In this document: positions 16,751 to 24,607 of the stretch, in pieces
Numbering within the stretch: the stretch's first letter is position 1
How the letters are laid out: each line of letters begins with the position of its first letter
Virus record (IMG/VR): IMGVR_UViG_3300031772_002569
Location: 1-64,000 of that record
Direction: 5' to 3' (one strand)
Source: a virus
Length of the DNA: 64,000 bases
Translations under genes and position numbers: made by a program
The notes under the pieces: generated by a model
The model's database searches: none
Seen by the model: the letters and a program-made list of their open reading frames with translations, nothing else
Told to the model about the DNA's origin: nothing

Positions 16751-16969
16751 TTATCGGCGTGCTGCACGACGGCCTGCCGTCACAACTCGTAAGAGTGCGC
16801 GGACTTGACTGTTCGTAAAATTAACGGTTTGTCCGTCAACTGAAGTAACAGAGAGTTTTTGGGCGGTGCGATTTCCAGCCAACGGAACACGGTAACGGAT
16901 TTCGAGGCCAGACGGAGTGACATTAGCAACTGTGGCAACATCACGGGATTTATTAACGGTAGTAGTCAT
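16751..16969 (-). CDS. Small basic protein, possibly abundant
   Basis: I prefer the ATG at 16969, which has AAAGGA about 8 bases upstream, over one at 17005. The 72-residue product starts MTTTVNKSRDVATVANVTPSG and ends with a strongly basic helix (ALLRVVTAGRRAARR). Its codons are visibly more GC-rich than those of neighbours, and it has its own leader with a short hairpin and its own terminator, both of which suggest high expression. No family recognised; nucleic-acid binding is possible from the basic tail. Confidence 0.65.
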   Translation of the reverse strand: MTTTVNKSRDVATVANVTPSGLEIRYRVPLAGNRTAQKLSVTSVDGQTVNFTNSQVRALLRVVTAGRRAARR

Positions 16970-17054
16970 AACTGATTTTCCTTTTTTTGTAATTGTGTTT
17001 ATCACAATGATTATTATTTAACTATATATCGTAAATGAATATAATCAAATTATA

Positions 17055-18278
17055 TTATCTTCCAACATCATTAAAATAATGAAATTTGGCTTGTTCGTAG
17101 TTCATTTTATTCATGTTTGAGTAAAACAACTTTTCGGACTTTATATTATTCTCTTTCAAAAGTCTTTTGTATCTCTCTATGGCTTTCGGTTTCCACCATT
17201 CCATTATACCTTTAGTATCCTGATGAAATAATGGTTTCAATATCAAGTCTTTCTCTGATATCTTATTTGAAAGAAATTCTTTAGTATTTTCGTAAAAACA
17301 CGAATAATAAACGCCTCGTTCAAATCCATGAGTAAAATTGGATTGTTTCAAACCAGCCGATTCAAAGATCATATTTAAGACACGAAGTTTAGCTCCTGTT
17401 ACTGGTCCTGATACGCCTTCTTTCTGAGTCATTTTTTGTTCATATTCCTGACTTCTGGTTTTTTTAACCCAATCATGCCATTTCTTGTAAATTATTTCGT
17501 CTGGTTTGATTAAAATCTTTCCTGTTGAAGAACCACATTTATGCCACCACTTCAAACTATTGTACATTGAATAAGAACCATAAAGACTCGTGGTTGTCAT
17601 TCCAACCAAAACATTATCGTATAACTTTTTCCATGATTCTCTAACGGTATTGGATACAACCAATGCAGCCGTCAATTTACCACCTAAAAAATTATAACCG
17701 AAAGGCTGAGTCGAAACTATAGTGGTTCCTATTGCTGAATGTTCTAGGTTTTTATCCTTTAACCGATTGTCTAATGTCCACCCAATGTATTTATCTCTAT
17801 CTGAGATGGAGATTACATCACTAGCAATCGAAGACAATCCTAATATTCTGGGGTTCTCTAAATTTCCATCAGTTATCCAAAATTTCACGAATCTTCCAGG
17901 AGCTTGATTGAATTCTGCCGAACTACAAAAATATCGGAGTGTCGTCCACATTCTGTCGTCTTCGGGATTTTTAATTAACACTATGGTAGGATTAAGATTT
18001 TCTATCTCTTTTACCGTAAGTGCCTCGTCATTTACATCTATAGGCGACCAAATTTTAGCTTTGGCTTCACCTGCCATATTAAGATGACCTTTCATCGATG
18101 TCCAATCTGTTATTTCCTCCCATTTCTTTCTAAAAGTGAATTCCTCTACAGACAAAGATTTCAAATAATTCATATTATTGAGAAGTGTTTTAACTTCCTC
18201 GTTAATATCAAAGGCATTTTGTTTCACTGAAATATCAGCAATATCCGAAATGTCAAATGGTTTAGAATCGTTACTCAT
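17055..18278 (-). CDS. Divergent DUF4338 (DruA-like) protein, long form
   Basis: The 407-residue protein has WTTLRYFCSSAEF, then RILGLSSIASDVISISDRDKYIGWT, which aligns by eye with the G-x-x-x-x-x-S-A....RD-x-x-I-G-W block of DUF4338, and continues YNFLGGKLTAALVVS and LVGMTTTSLYGSYSMY. The ANNSR and LET segments of the shorter relative at 14495 are replaced. The last 170 residues are basic and unknown. A promoter-like TTGACT/TATATT pair ends 6 bases from the ATG. Assignment to the DUF4338 family is likely but less sure than for its shorter relative. Confidence 0.55.
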   Translation of the reverse strand: MSNDSKPFDISDIADISVKQNAFDINEEVKTLLNNMNYLKSLSVEEFTFRKKWEEITDWTSMKGHLNMAGEAKAKIWSPIDVNDEALTVKEIENLNPTIVLIKNPEDDRMWTTLRYFCSSAEFNQAPGRFVKFWITDGNLENPRILGLSSIASDVISISDRDKYIGWTLDNRLKDKNLEHSAIGTTIVSTQPFGYNFLGGKLTAALVVSNTVRESWKKLYDNVLVGMTTTSLYGSYSMYNSLKWWHKCGSSTGKILIKPDEIIYKKWHDWVKKTRSQEYEQKMTQKEGVSGPVTGAKLRVLNMIFESAGLKQSNFTHGFERGVYYSCFYENTKEFLSNKISEKDLILKPLFHQDTKGIMEWWKPKAIERYKRLLKENNIKSEKLFYSNMNKMNYEQAKFHYFNDVGR

Positions 18279-18284
18279 GTAATG

Positions 18285-18312
18285 AATATATTGTATAAAA
18301 AAAGAAAGTCAA
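18285..18312 (-). promoter_or_regulatory. Sigma-70-like promoter for the long DUF4338 gene
   Basis: On the minus strand TTGACT (18312-18307), a 16-base spacer and TATATT (18290-18285). The -10 ends 6 bases from ATG 18278, so transcription would start at or next to the start codon. No Shine-Dalgarno sequence is present. Confidence 0.5.
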
Positions 18313-18322
18313 CTTCTGATAC

Positions 18323-18330
18323 TATTTATT
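18323..18330 (+). promoter_or_regulatory. TATTTATT element 4 bases before ATG
   Basis: A TATTTATT octamer in the sense direction of the gene at 18335, 4 bases before its ATG; no Shine-Dalgarno sequence. One of a set of such elements in this window. Confidence 0.35.
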
Positions 18331-18334
18331 ATAT

Positions 18335-18592
18335 ATGCAGTTTAAAAAAATTGATAAAGACATGTCGGTGTTTCACTATTTTGAGAAATCGCCTACTCAA
18401 TTTGCTTTGTATGATGACGAATTAGACATGCCAATTATGTATGGAAGTAGAAATTTGGTGGATGCTATGGTTCGTAAATTGTCAAAGGATGTTATGGTTA
18501 TCTACTATAAAAGAGACTCCGATAAATTTTCTTTCAAGAAGAAAATAATCTATGAAGGATCGAAGGAAGATGCCAAAACAACAAAAGGTTAA
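18335..18592 (+). CDS. Hypothetical protein
   Basis: An 85-residue protein divergent from the long DUF4338 gene. Sequence MQFKKIDKDMSVFHYFEKSP, then a region with alternating hydrophobics (FALYDDELDMPIMYGS) and a basic C-terminal half. No family recognised. A TATTTATT element lies 4 bases before the ATG. It meets a small minus-strand gene tail to tail with a 4-base overlap. Confidence 0.55.
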   Translation: MQFKKIDKDMSVFHYFEKSPTQFALYDDELDMPIMYGSRNLVDAMVRKLSKDVMVIYYKRDSDKFSFKKKIIYEGSKEDAKTTKG

Positions 18593-18762
18593 TCCATTTC
18601 AAGTTCTATACGAAACCAACATTTGTTATATCTTGGTTCTTCCATGAAACTCAATTCGGTATCGATTTCTTCTTCTTCAAGACTTACTTTTACCAATTTC
18701 TTTTCAAGAAGATCAAAAATCCCACATACACATACCTCAAGTTTGTTTAACCTTTTTGGCAT
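18589..18762 (-). CDS. Possible 57-residue protein
   Basis: A short open frame that fills an otherwise empty gap: ATG 18762 to TAA 18589. The product starts MPKRLNKLEVCVCGIFDLLEKK, has an acidic run LEEEEID and ends FRIELEMD; it has three cysteines. No ribosome site is visible; the ATG sits in the loop of a long hairpin whose arms are 18720-18731 and 18764-18775. No family recognised. It could also be a regulatory RNA without coding role. Confidence 0.4.
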   Translation of the reverse strand: MPKRLNKLEVCVCGIFDLLEKKLVKVSLEEEEIDTELSFMEEPRYNKCWFRIELEMD

Positions 18763-18775
18763 AGTGTATGTGGGA
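18720..18775. repeat. 12-bp inverted repeat around a start codon
   Basis: TCCCACATACAC at 18720-18731 and its perfect complement GTGTATGTGGGA at 18764-18775, with 32 bases between. In minus-strand RNA the first arm lies just before the AUG of the 57-codon frame and the second arm is inside its codons 11-14. Confidence 0.55.
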
Positions 18776-18795
18776 AGAATTTTAGATTTCTCTTT

Positions 18796-19248
18796 TTAGC
18801 TTACAACGACGGTTTTTCCGGAAGAGACGTTTGAAGTGGATACCGAGGTTACATTCGTAGATGTTGCAACGCTCATGACGTTTACCAATTTGGTTTGGTC
18901 GTCTAACTGAATCGAGTCAGCTTTGGCAGAGTCGAGAACCGATTGTAGAACGGGGCGCATTGCTAAAACTAAACTTGGGCGGCCTTTGCCGGGATTCGTG
19001 GTTCCGATTACGCCGACAGACTTTTCTTCGTCGATGGCTTTCTTTAAACGAACTCGAAGAGTGATTTCTTTGAAATCAGGATTTAATCTAATCAAATCCT
19101 TTATCGTAAAATAGGTTGTATTGGCCGGCCAAACTAATACGAGATTAGTTTTATTTTTACGTTGAGTTTTCTTCGTAACAGAAGTTGTGATTATCGTGTT
19201 AGAAGGGGTTAGTTGTGTTGGTTGTGTTGTTGTTGTTGTGTTGTTCAT
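18796..19248 (-). CDS. Small protein with winged-helix-like core
   Basis: A 150-residue protein with a low-complexity N-terminus (runs of Thr, Gln, Pro, Lys), a core TTYFTIKDLIRLNPDFKEI-TLRVRLKKAIDEEK-VGVIGT-GKGRP, and a Ser/Thr/Val tail. F-T-x-x-D-L, T-L-R-x-R-L and a wing ending G-K-G-R-P fit a small winged-helix DNA-binding domain. Like the 72-residue protein at 16751 it uses more GC-rich codons than neighbours and has its own TTGACA promoter. It could be a DNA-binding regulator or an abundant DNA-coating protein. Confidence 0.55.
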   Translation of the reverse strand: MNNTTTTTQPTQLTPSNTIITTSVTKKTQRKNKTNLVLVWPANTTYFTIKDLIRLNPDFKEITLRVRLKKAIDEEKSVGVIGTTNPGKGRPSLVLAMRPVLQSVLDSAKADSIQLDDQTKLVNVMSVATSTNVTSVSTSNVSSGKTVVVS

Positions 19249-19297
19249 ATATAACGTGTTTTTTTACTTTCTGTATTCCTCCATTGGACTACATATT

Positions 19298-19326
19298 ACT
19301 TTAACGTGAAACTATAATTTTGTCAA
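19298..19326 (-). promoter_or_regulatory. Sigma-70-like promoter
   Basis: On the minus strand TTGACA (19326-19321), 17-base spacer, TAAAGT (19303-19298), upstream of the gene starting at 19248. The -35 is a perfect consensus; the -10 is weaker. A leader of about 40 bases would result. Confidence 0.5.
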
Positions 19327-19344
19327 ACGGTTTTTTCATTCTTT

Positions 19345-21585
19345 TTATTCTTTTTTTAGAAAAAGTCCATTCATGGTCTTTGAAATGGAACCTATCTCTG
19401 TGACATTGATGTTCTTAGCATCTTTTCCATACATTGTTTGAAATTGGCGTAATAGGTGTTCACCAGTGTTTAATCCTAATGGGTGAGGAGATGAATATTC
19501 ATGTTTGTCTTTAATAAAATAACTCAGAATCTTTATTCCGTATGACCTGATTATTTGCATCTGTCGTTTGGTATGGAGTGCCGCGGGTTGTTCTGTATAA
19601 GAAAATCCCAGACCATTTGCCGCAGCGAAGGTATAACAAGGTTCTCCATCCGAAAGATTAAGAAAGTAGTGATCTTCTCCAACGACTCTCTTATTCAAGA
19701 TACATTCATTCATTATGGCTTCGAAGGCTAATCCTTCTGGAGTTCCTCCATTCGGCCTAAGAAACGGAAATAGATTTCTAATTTTGCTAATGTTATCCTT
19801 TTCCGAGTCGTATGCGATAACAATATATGGTAAATCCACCGACCCTATTCGGTGTGTTGCACGTAATGATACCGAAACATGAACGTTTTGAATACGGGAT
19901 GCTGCTACACAGATAGCTGTCAAACAAGTCATTGTAGGCAACCATTTTGTATCGGACGACATAGATCCACTTGAATCTACTGTTATATGCAATCGTGCAA
20001 CTTCATAACTTTCTTTTTTTAATTTATAGAAAATGTTTTCTGTGCCGGTTGCTAGTTCCGATAGGATTCTTCTTTCTATTTTTCCTGATGATCGTCTTAT
20101 GTATTTTATAATATTCGTTTCGTTACGAATTTGAAGTCTCTTTCCTAATCTTTTTCCCAAAGCAATTCCGTCTAATACAGCGGATAACGTTTTTTTGTCT
20201 GGTTCAGGACTCGTCTGGAAATCATCATGGGAACAAAATGGGAATACATCTCGTCCGGAAAACATCAATTCTCTCGTAAGATTATTTACAACTACACAAT
20301 CTACAGTCCTAATTTGTCCCTGTTGTTCAGCTCCACTAAAATGAGAATGAGCGATGTGAATTCCTGAATTTTCAATAATATCCAACAAAGAACCTTGTTC
20401 TTTATTTATTTCCTTTTTAAGATGTTCAGAATCATGTTTTAATATTTCCTTGTTTCTATAAAATTGATCTGCGATCTTCTTTATTTGTGATTCTGTAAAT
20501 TCACTAGTATCTCCACGTGCGTCTTCTGTTTTTTCTGTTGTTAACTTTTCTGCTTCGGATTTATTACCCCCAATAATATCATCTACATTTTGATTATTAT
20601 TCTTGGATTCTTCTTTTTTATCCGATGATTCATCACCGTCGTTTTTATCTCCCTCACCGTCATCACCCTCGTCTTTTGGGGTTGGGGTTGGTGGAACCGA
20701 ACTATTTCCGCTTTGAGGCATAACATCATCATCGGATTTTTTTGAAATCATTTGTGATACCTTCTTGATTGTCTGGTCCATACCACTCGTAGATTGTTTA
20801 GATAAAACATCTATGTTATCCAACACGATTCCTACTAACTCAAATGACAAATCCATTCTAGCCTCAGTTGTTTTAAGACGAAGAATGGAAGATATATCAA
20901 ATTTTTCGGCTATCTCCAGTAAGGATGGAAGAGCATCCAAATCTGTGTCGGCATTGGTCAAGTAAACTATTCTATATTCATAACAAGTTAAATTTTTCTT
21001 TCTATACATCTTCGATTTCAATGCTGCGCCGATAGCTTTAGCATTCCAAAGTCGATTGTATAGAGCTTTATAATACCCTCTATATCCGGGAGCTTCATTA
21101 AAAATATAAGAATCAATGTATCTGTCTTCTACAACATTAAACATCATTTTACAAAACTCGGCCACTTCTTCTCTTCTAAGATTTTTTCTCTTTCCTTTCT
21201 CGTATAGCGAGGGAGGAATTTTTAACCACATGGATTTAAATACATCAAAATCAGATTTTACTATGTGTGCAGCCTCGTGTAATGCCAATCCAATTGACCA
21301 ATCAAAATCGGATTTCTTTAGAATTGATGCGGAGATGTAAACAATCTCCCCATCAGTTGCTCCAGATTCGCCACTATAATACTTTACAGGAATACTTTTA
21401 TTTGTTAAAATAGATACGAAGTTGGAAATAACTCTCCGATATCCAGCCAATTTAATCAAATCCATTGTAAATAATGGTCCTGTGGTAGCATCTTTTTCGT
21501 CTTGATCTATATAGGTTTCAAAATTGGTATCATCCAACCAATAGTCTGAATAACAGTCTTCGACTTTATTGATGTCATTAGACAT
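19345..21585 (-). CDS. Metallopeptidase-like / von Willebrand A protein, MoxR partner
   Basis: The 746-residue protein has an N-terminal domain with ALHEAAHIV at residues 101-109, an HExxH zinc site, then helices to about 280, an acidic low-complexity linker (about 285-345), and a C-terminal vWA domain from about 530 with a full MIDAS: D537-x-S539-x-S541, T615 in GGTPEG and D646 in LSDGEP. This build (DUF2201-type N-terminus plus vWA) is known next to MoxR ATPases, and the vWA half also resembles CobT. The AAA+ partner gene ends 4 bases upstream. The pair probably acts as a metal-dependent remodelling complex; its target is unknown. Confidence 0.8.
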   Translation of the reverse strand: MSNDINKVEDCYSDYWLDDTNFETYIDQDEKDATTGPLFTMDLIKLAGYRRVISNFVSILTNKSIPVKYYSGESGATDGEIVYISASILKKSDFDWSIGLALHEAAHIVKSDFDVFKSMWLKIPPSLYEKGKRKNLRREEVAEFCKMMFNVVEDRYIDSYIFNEAPGYRGYYKALYNRLWNAKAIGAALKSKMYRKKNLTCYEYRIVYLTNADTDLDALPSLLEIAEKFDISSILRLKTTEARMDLSFELVGIVLDNIDVLSKQSTSGMDQTIKKVSQMISKKSDDDVMPQSGNSSVPPTPTPKDEGDDGEGDKNDGDESSDKKEESKNNNQNVDDIIGGNKSEAEKLTTEKTEDARGDTSEFTESQIKKIADQFYRNKEILKHDSEHLKKEINKEQGSLLDIIENSGIHIAHSHFSGAEQQGQIRTVDCVVVNNLTRELMFSGRDVFPFCSHDDFQTSPEPDKKTLSAVLDGIALGKRLGKRLQIRNETNIIKYIRRSSGKIERRILSELATGTENIFYKLKKESYEVARLHITVDSSGSMSSDTKWLPTMTCLTAICVAASRIQNVHVSVSLRATHRIGSVDLPYIVIAYDSEKDNISKIRNLFPFLRPNGGTPEGLAFEAIMNECILNKRVVGEDHYFLNLSDGEPCYTFAAANGLGFSYTEQPAALHTKRQMQIIRSYGIKILSYFIKDKHEYSSPHPLGLNTGEHLLRQFQTMYGKDAKNINVTEIGSISKTMNGLFLKKE

Positions 21586-21589
21586 AATA

Positions 21590-22555
21590 TTAGAATGGTA
21601 ATCTGGTTTTCTTTCCGGTCTTAGTGGGGTCTGTGATTGGCGAAGCTACGCCGGCAGAGTCCACGTCAAGATACTTTTGAATGATTTGTTTTATATACAA
21701 TCTCTCCGAATCTGTTCCTCCTTCTTTATCATAGAGAGGTAAAATGACCAATTCAGCAATCTCCTTCAATAAAAATTCGTCTATCACCATCTGTGCCATT
21801 TCAATTACTGTACCTGTAGGAATGAAGGTAGAAATTTTGGCGTCATCCATCGCTGATTGTTTTTTGGTATCATCAGAAATCCTACAAATACACTCAAAGG
21901 GTTTCTTAAATTTATCAAAATCCCCCTCAAACGTTACTTTAAGTAAGTTCATTTCTTGTTCAAAATTCAAAGCATCTATTTCGATGATAACAGGGAATCT
22001 TCGTTGAAGGGCAGCATCGATTACTTTTGTTGCGGTGAATTCATTTCCGATGTTTGCTGTAGAAACAAACATCACTGATTCCTCCACTTTAATTATGGAA
22101 GAGTCTGAGGTTTCATCCAGTCGGAGATATCGTTGGGTGGAATCCAACACAGGCATTAGAATGTTCCACGCATCGTGATGACCACGGGAAAGTTCATCAA
22201 GAAGAATGATGGAATTTGGGGTTTGGATAGCCGTCACGAATTGTGAAGGATTGAACACCGTTCCTTGGTCTTTCTTGTATGTGGTATTTCCAATCAATGT
22301 GGCCCTGGCGTCTTGTGTGGAACCTAGATTGAAATAAAAGAATGGGCGATTTAATGCCTTGGCTAGACATTGTGCAGACTTGGTTTTACCACAACGAGAT
22401 GGACCAACTAAGAGAGCGTTTCTTCCTCTTAAGGCTGCCCAAATCAATCCCTTCCATTTCACAGAATCGATTATTAAATCTTTGGGAATCAAAGTTGAAC
22501 AAGTTGACAGCATTTCCGTTACATCTACGTTTGACATACTTTTTGTGAGTTTCAT
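21590..22555 (-). CDS. MoxR/CobS-type AAA+ ATPase
   Basis: A 321-residue AAA+ ATPase: Walker A GPSRCGKT at 51-58, Walker B SIILLDEL at 115-122, sensor-1 STAN at 165-168 and an arginine-finger segment ALQRRF at 182-187. These with the LIGNTTYKKDQGTVF loop are typical of MoxR and CobS. ATPases of this group work with a vWA protein, and such a gene follows after 4 bases. CobS-like genes occur in other T4-type phages, where a role in cobalt chelation for B12 has been suggested; the class II reductase here needs B12, but the link is only inference. Confidence 0.85.
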   Translation of the reverse strand: MKLTKSMSNVDVTEMLSTCSTLIPKDLIIDSVKWKGLIWAALRGRNALLVGPSRCGKTKSAQCLAKALNRPFFYFNLGSTQDARATLIGNTTYKKDQGTVFNPSQFVTAIQTPNSIILLDELSRGHHDAWNILMPVLDSTQRYLRLDETSDSSIIKVEESVMFVSTANIGNEFTATKVIDAALQRRFPVIIEIDALNFEQEMNLLKVTFEGDFDKFKKPFECICRISDDTKKQSAMDDAKISTFIPTGTVIEMAQMVIDEFLLKEIAELVILPLYDKEGGTDSERLYIKQIIQKYLDVDSAGVASPITDPTKTGKKTRLPF

Positions 22556-22599
22556 TGGTATAGTGTCTCACACTTTTTATACACAGTCAAGTAAATAAT

Positions 22600-22624
22600 A
22601 AAACGTGTTGATTTTCAACGTTTT
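22600..22624 (-). terminator. Terminator-like hairpin
   Basis: AAAACG(T)GTTGA, short loop, TTCAACGTTTT: an imperfect stem of about 10 bp with one bulged base, followed on the minus strand by TTTTATTATTT. It lies downstream of the gene ending at 22641 and before the MoxR gene. Confidence 0.5.
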
Positions 22625-22640
22625 ATAATGGCAGAAACGG

Positions 22641-23153
22641 TTAGACTGTTGGAGATTCCGGTTTTTCAGAAGATTGCCGTGGAGATTGAACAAATGGATT
22701 TGGAATTTCGTGTGCGTCAATAGTATCATTTTCATACACGCCAATTCTTTCAAGAATCAATTCCAACTTTTCATAATTCATGAATTCAGAAAATCTAATT
22801 TGTAAACCTTCATTGTTATTGGCATTCTTTACTTTTCTTACAAAAACAACAGGAAAAGGTCGAGACACAGAAAAATAAATATCTTCAACAATATCAATAT
22901 CTTCAACAATATAATGACGTTGATATCCTTGTGTATTTGGATTCCATTTAAATCCCCATAATTCTAATGAATCTAAATGAAGTTGTTCAGTAACTTGTTG
23001 TCCATCGACTATAGGAGGAACAGGAGCCTTCATTTTAGTGAATCCCATATTCTTTAAAGCATCCAATTGGTCAGGAGTAAATGCATTAACATTGGATTCC
23101 AATAGTTCTTGGACCACTTCCTTTATTAATTTTTTGAATTCTGATTTTTTCAT
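22641..23153 (-). CDS. Hypothetical protein with N-terminal targeting-like peptide
   Basis: A 170-residue protein starting MKKSEFKKLIKEVVQELLES, an amphipathic helix ending in L-L-E before Ser. This matches the general build of the T4 capsid-targeting peptide with its gp21 cleavage site (L/I-x-E before A/G/S), and similar peptides recur in other genes here. The rest (LHLDSLELWGFKWNPNTQG, then a beta-rich DIDIVEDIYFSVSRPFPVVFVRK) is an unknown domain. Two genes with similar starts follow upstream, spaced 1-2 bases apart. Possibly an internal virion protein, by inference only. Confidence 0.6.
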   Translation of the reverse strand: MKKSEFKKLIKEVVQELLESNVNAFTPDQLDALKNMGFTKMKAPVPPIVDGQQVTEQLHLDSLELWGFKWNPNTQGYQRHYIVEDIDIVEDIYFSVSRPFPVVFVRKVKNANNNEGLQIRFSEFMNYEKLELILERIGVYENDTIDAHEIPNPFVQSPRQSSEKPESPTV

Positions 23154-23154
23154 A

Positions 23155-23412
23155 TTATCTGCTTCCCAAAGTATTCCCTGTTGCAGCGGCCCAGCTAGTT
23201 ATCTTTTCATTCCACTTTTGCCATCTAGCAGAGGAATATCCTTTTTTGTATCCCTCTTTAAAGTCATTGTCGGTTTTGTTTATATCAGTTTTTTCTTTGT
23301 CGAAATAATTACTCATTCCCAATCTATATCCTAAAATATATTGATGTGATTTTCCTGATACGTCCGACTTAACACTTTCGGATACTATGGATTTTAAGTC
23401 TGATCGTTTCAT
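23155..23412 (-). CDS. Small hypothetical protein with N-terminal targeting-like peptide
   Basis: An 85-residue protein starting MKRSDLKSIVSESVKSDVSG, similar in pattern to the start of its downstream neighbour. The middle, HQYILGYRLGMSNYFDKEKTD then FKEGYKKGYSSARWQKW, contains two G-Y-x-x-G/A repeats often seen in small alanine/glycine helical phage proteins. It lies 1 base from both neighbours. Function unknown. Confidence 0.55.
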   Translation of the reverse strand: MKRSDLKSIVSESVKSDVSGKSHQYILGYRLGMSNYFDKEKTDINKTDNDFKEGYKKGYSSARWQKWNEKITSWAAATGNTLGSR

Positions 23413-24585
23413 TTAAGCTTTGAACTTCGGTGTTTTTTTATCCTTAACAATCAATTTCTTATCGTTCTTATGTTTAGGCGGTTTAACTTTGTTATCCTTG
23501 TCGGTGAAGTCTCTTAAACGTTTTAATTTATCAACCTCCACGCTTTTCATTGGTTGGTTTGGCTGGTCGTCGTCTTCCTCGACATCCTTTTTGTTGTAAT
23601 CCTTTTCATCGTTCTTTGTATCGCCTACTTCTTTTCTTTTGGGTTTATCGTGTTGAGGAAGATCTCCTTTGTCTGATTGATCCTTCAAATGTCCCATTGC
23701 TTTTGCTTTGGCCGAATCAACCTTAGTATCTTCGACATCTTTGAAGTTAGCTTTTACAAATGCCTTTACTTGGTCCCAGTTCAATGCGATAGCACGAATT
23801 CTGTCATCAAGATTCACCATCGCTTCAATATCAAACAGATTCTCGCATGTCTGAGAAATACGAACACGGAAAAGAGCCTTTGCATCTACGTTTAAATCGT
23901 TGTGGTCATCCCAATACACCAAGAAATCTTTGTTTATTTCATTGACAATTTTACTTAATTCCTGTTCAAGCTGTAATCTGGTTAAACCCAATCGTTGATT
24001 TCCATCTTTGGAGTATTGTTTGTCTATTGTTTCTTTTTCTTCTTTGTTTAGTTCGGGAGTTGGAACACTCATTACTTCCGTCAATACCTTACTTACAATC
24101 TTTCGCAGAGACTCTTTCAATTGATTTTTCTGTGCAGATTTTTTCTCAAGGCGGACTTCATTCAAAGTCACTCTTATTAAATTTTTAAGTGTTTGTTTAT
24201 TCATTTTTTTATTCTCCTGAAATCTATCTCTCGGTTCATATTGAGTGGGGTCAATTGGTTTTTGTATGGTTTCAATTCCTGGTTTTAAATGTTTAGCAAC
24301 ATCATAGACATTCACACCTACTTCGGTTTTGTCATACATTGGACCCTTAATGGATTCTCCTGTGTTCGAGTCGATGTATCGAACAACTTGGTCTAAATTT
24401 TTAGCGTGTTTTTTATATTTTTCGGCTGCTTCCTCAAAAGAATTGACTTTCAATTTCTTCCATTCGACTGCAAATATTTTTCGTTCAACTTTTTCAAGAA
24501 TGTGTAATTTAGCCGAACTAAAGCTCGAAGCTCCACTTGGCTGCACCCTAACTTGTCTATCTATAATCAAAACATTATCGTTCAT
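23413..24585 (-). CDS. Hypothetical protein with internal start and two targeting-like helices
   Basis: The 390-residue frame starts at ATG 24585, preceded by a TATTTATA element. Residues 1-127 form an unknown domain (VLIIDRQVRVQPSGASSF, then KPIDPTQYEPRDRF). At M128 (ATG 24204) a Shine-Dalgarno AGGAG stands 9 bases upstream, and the sequence there (MNKQTLKNLIRVTLNEV) matches the start pattern of neighbouring proteins; a second such helix (QLKESLRKIVSKVLTEV) lies at about 155-171. The C-terminal third is highly charged Lys/Asp-rich. Full-length and 263-residue products are both plausible. Confidence 0.55.
   Translation of the reverse strand: MNDNVLIIDRQVRVQPSGASSFSSAKLHILEKVERKIFAVEWKKLKVNSFEEAAEKYKKHAKNLDQVVRYIDSNTGESIKGPMYDKTEVGVNVYDVAKHLKPGIETIQKPIDPTQYEPRDRFQENKKMNKQTLKNLIRVTLNEVRLEKKSAQKNQLKESLRKIVSKVLTEVMSVPTPELNKEEKETIDKQYSKDGNQRLGLTRLQLEQELSKIVNEINKDFLVYWDDHNDLNVDAKALFRVRISQTCENLFDIEAMVNLDDRIRAIALNWDQVKAFVKANFKDVEDTKVDSAKAKAMGHLKDQSDKGDLPQHDKPKRKEVGDTKNDEKDYNKKDVEEDDDQPNQPMKSVEVDKLKRLRDFTDKDNKVKPPKHKNDKKLIVKDKKTPKFKA
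24214..24218 (-). promoter_or_regulatory. Internal Shine-Dalgarno for a nested start
   Basis: AGGAG on the minus strand, 9 bases before the in-frame ATG at 24204-24202 inside the 390-codon gene. It is a better ribosome site than that of the full-length start, which has none. Confidence 0.5.
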
Positions 24586-24590
24586 ATTGT

Positions 24591-24598
24591 TATAAATA
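24591..24598 (-). promoter_or_regulatory. TATTTATA element 5 bases before ATG
   Basis: Sense-direction TATTTATA, ending 5 bases before ATG 24585, with no Shine-Dalgarno sequence between. Confidence 0.35.
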
Positions 24599-24607
24599 TT
24601 GATAACT

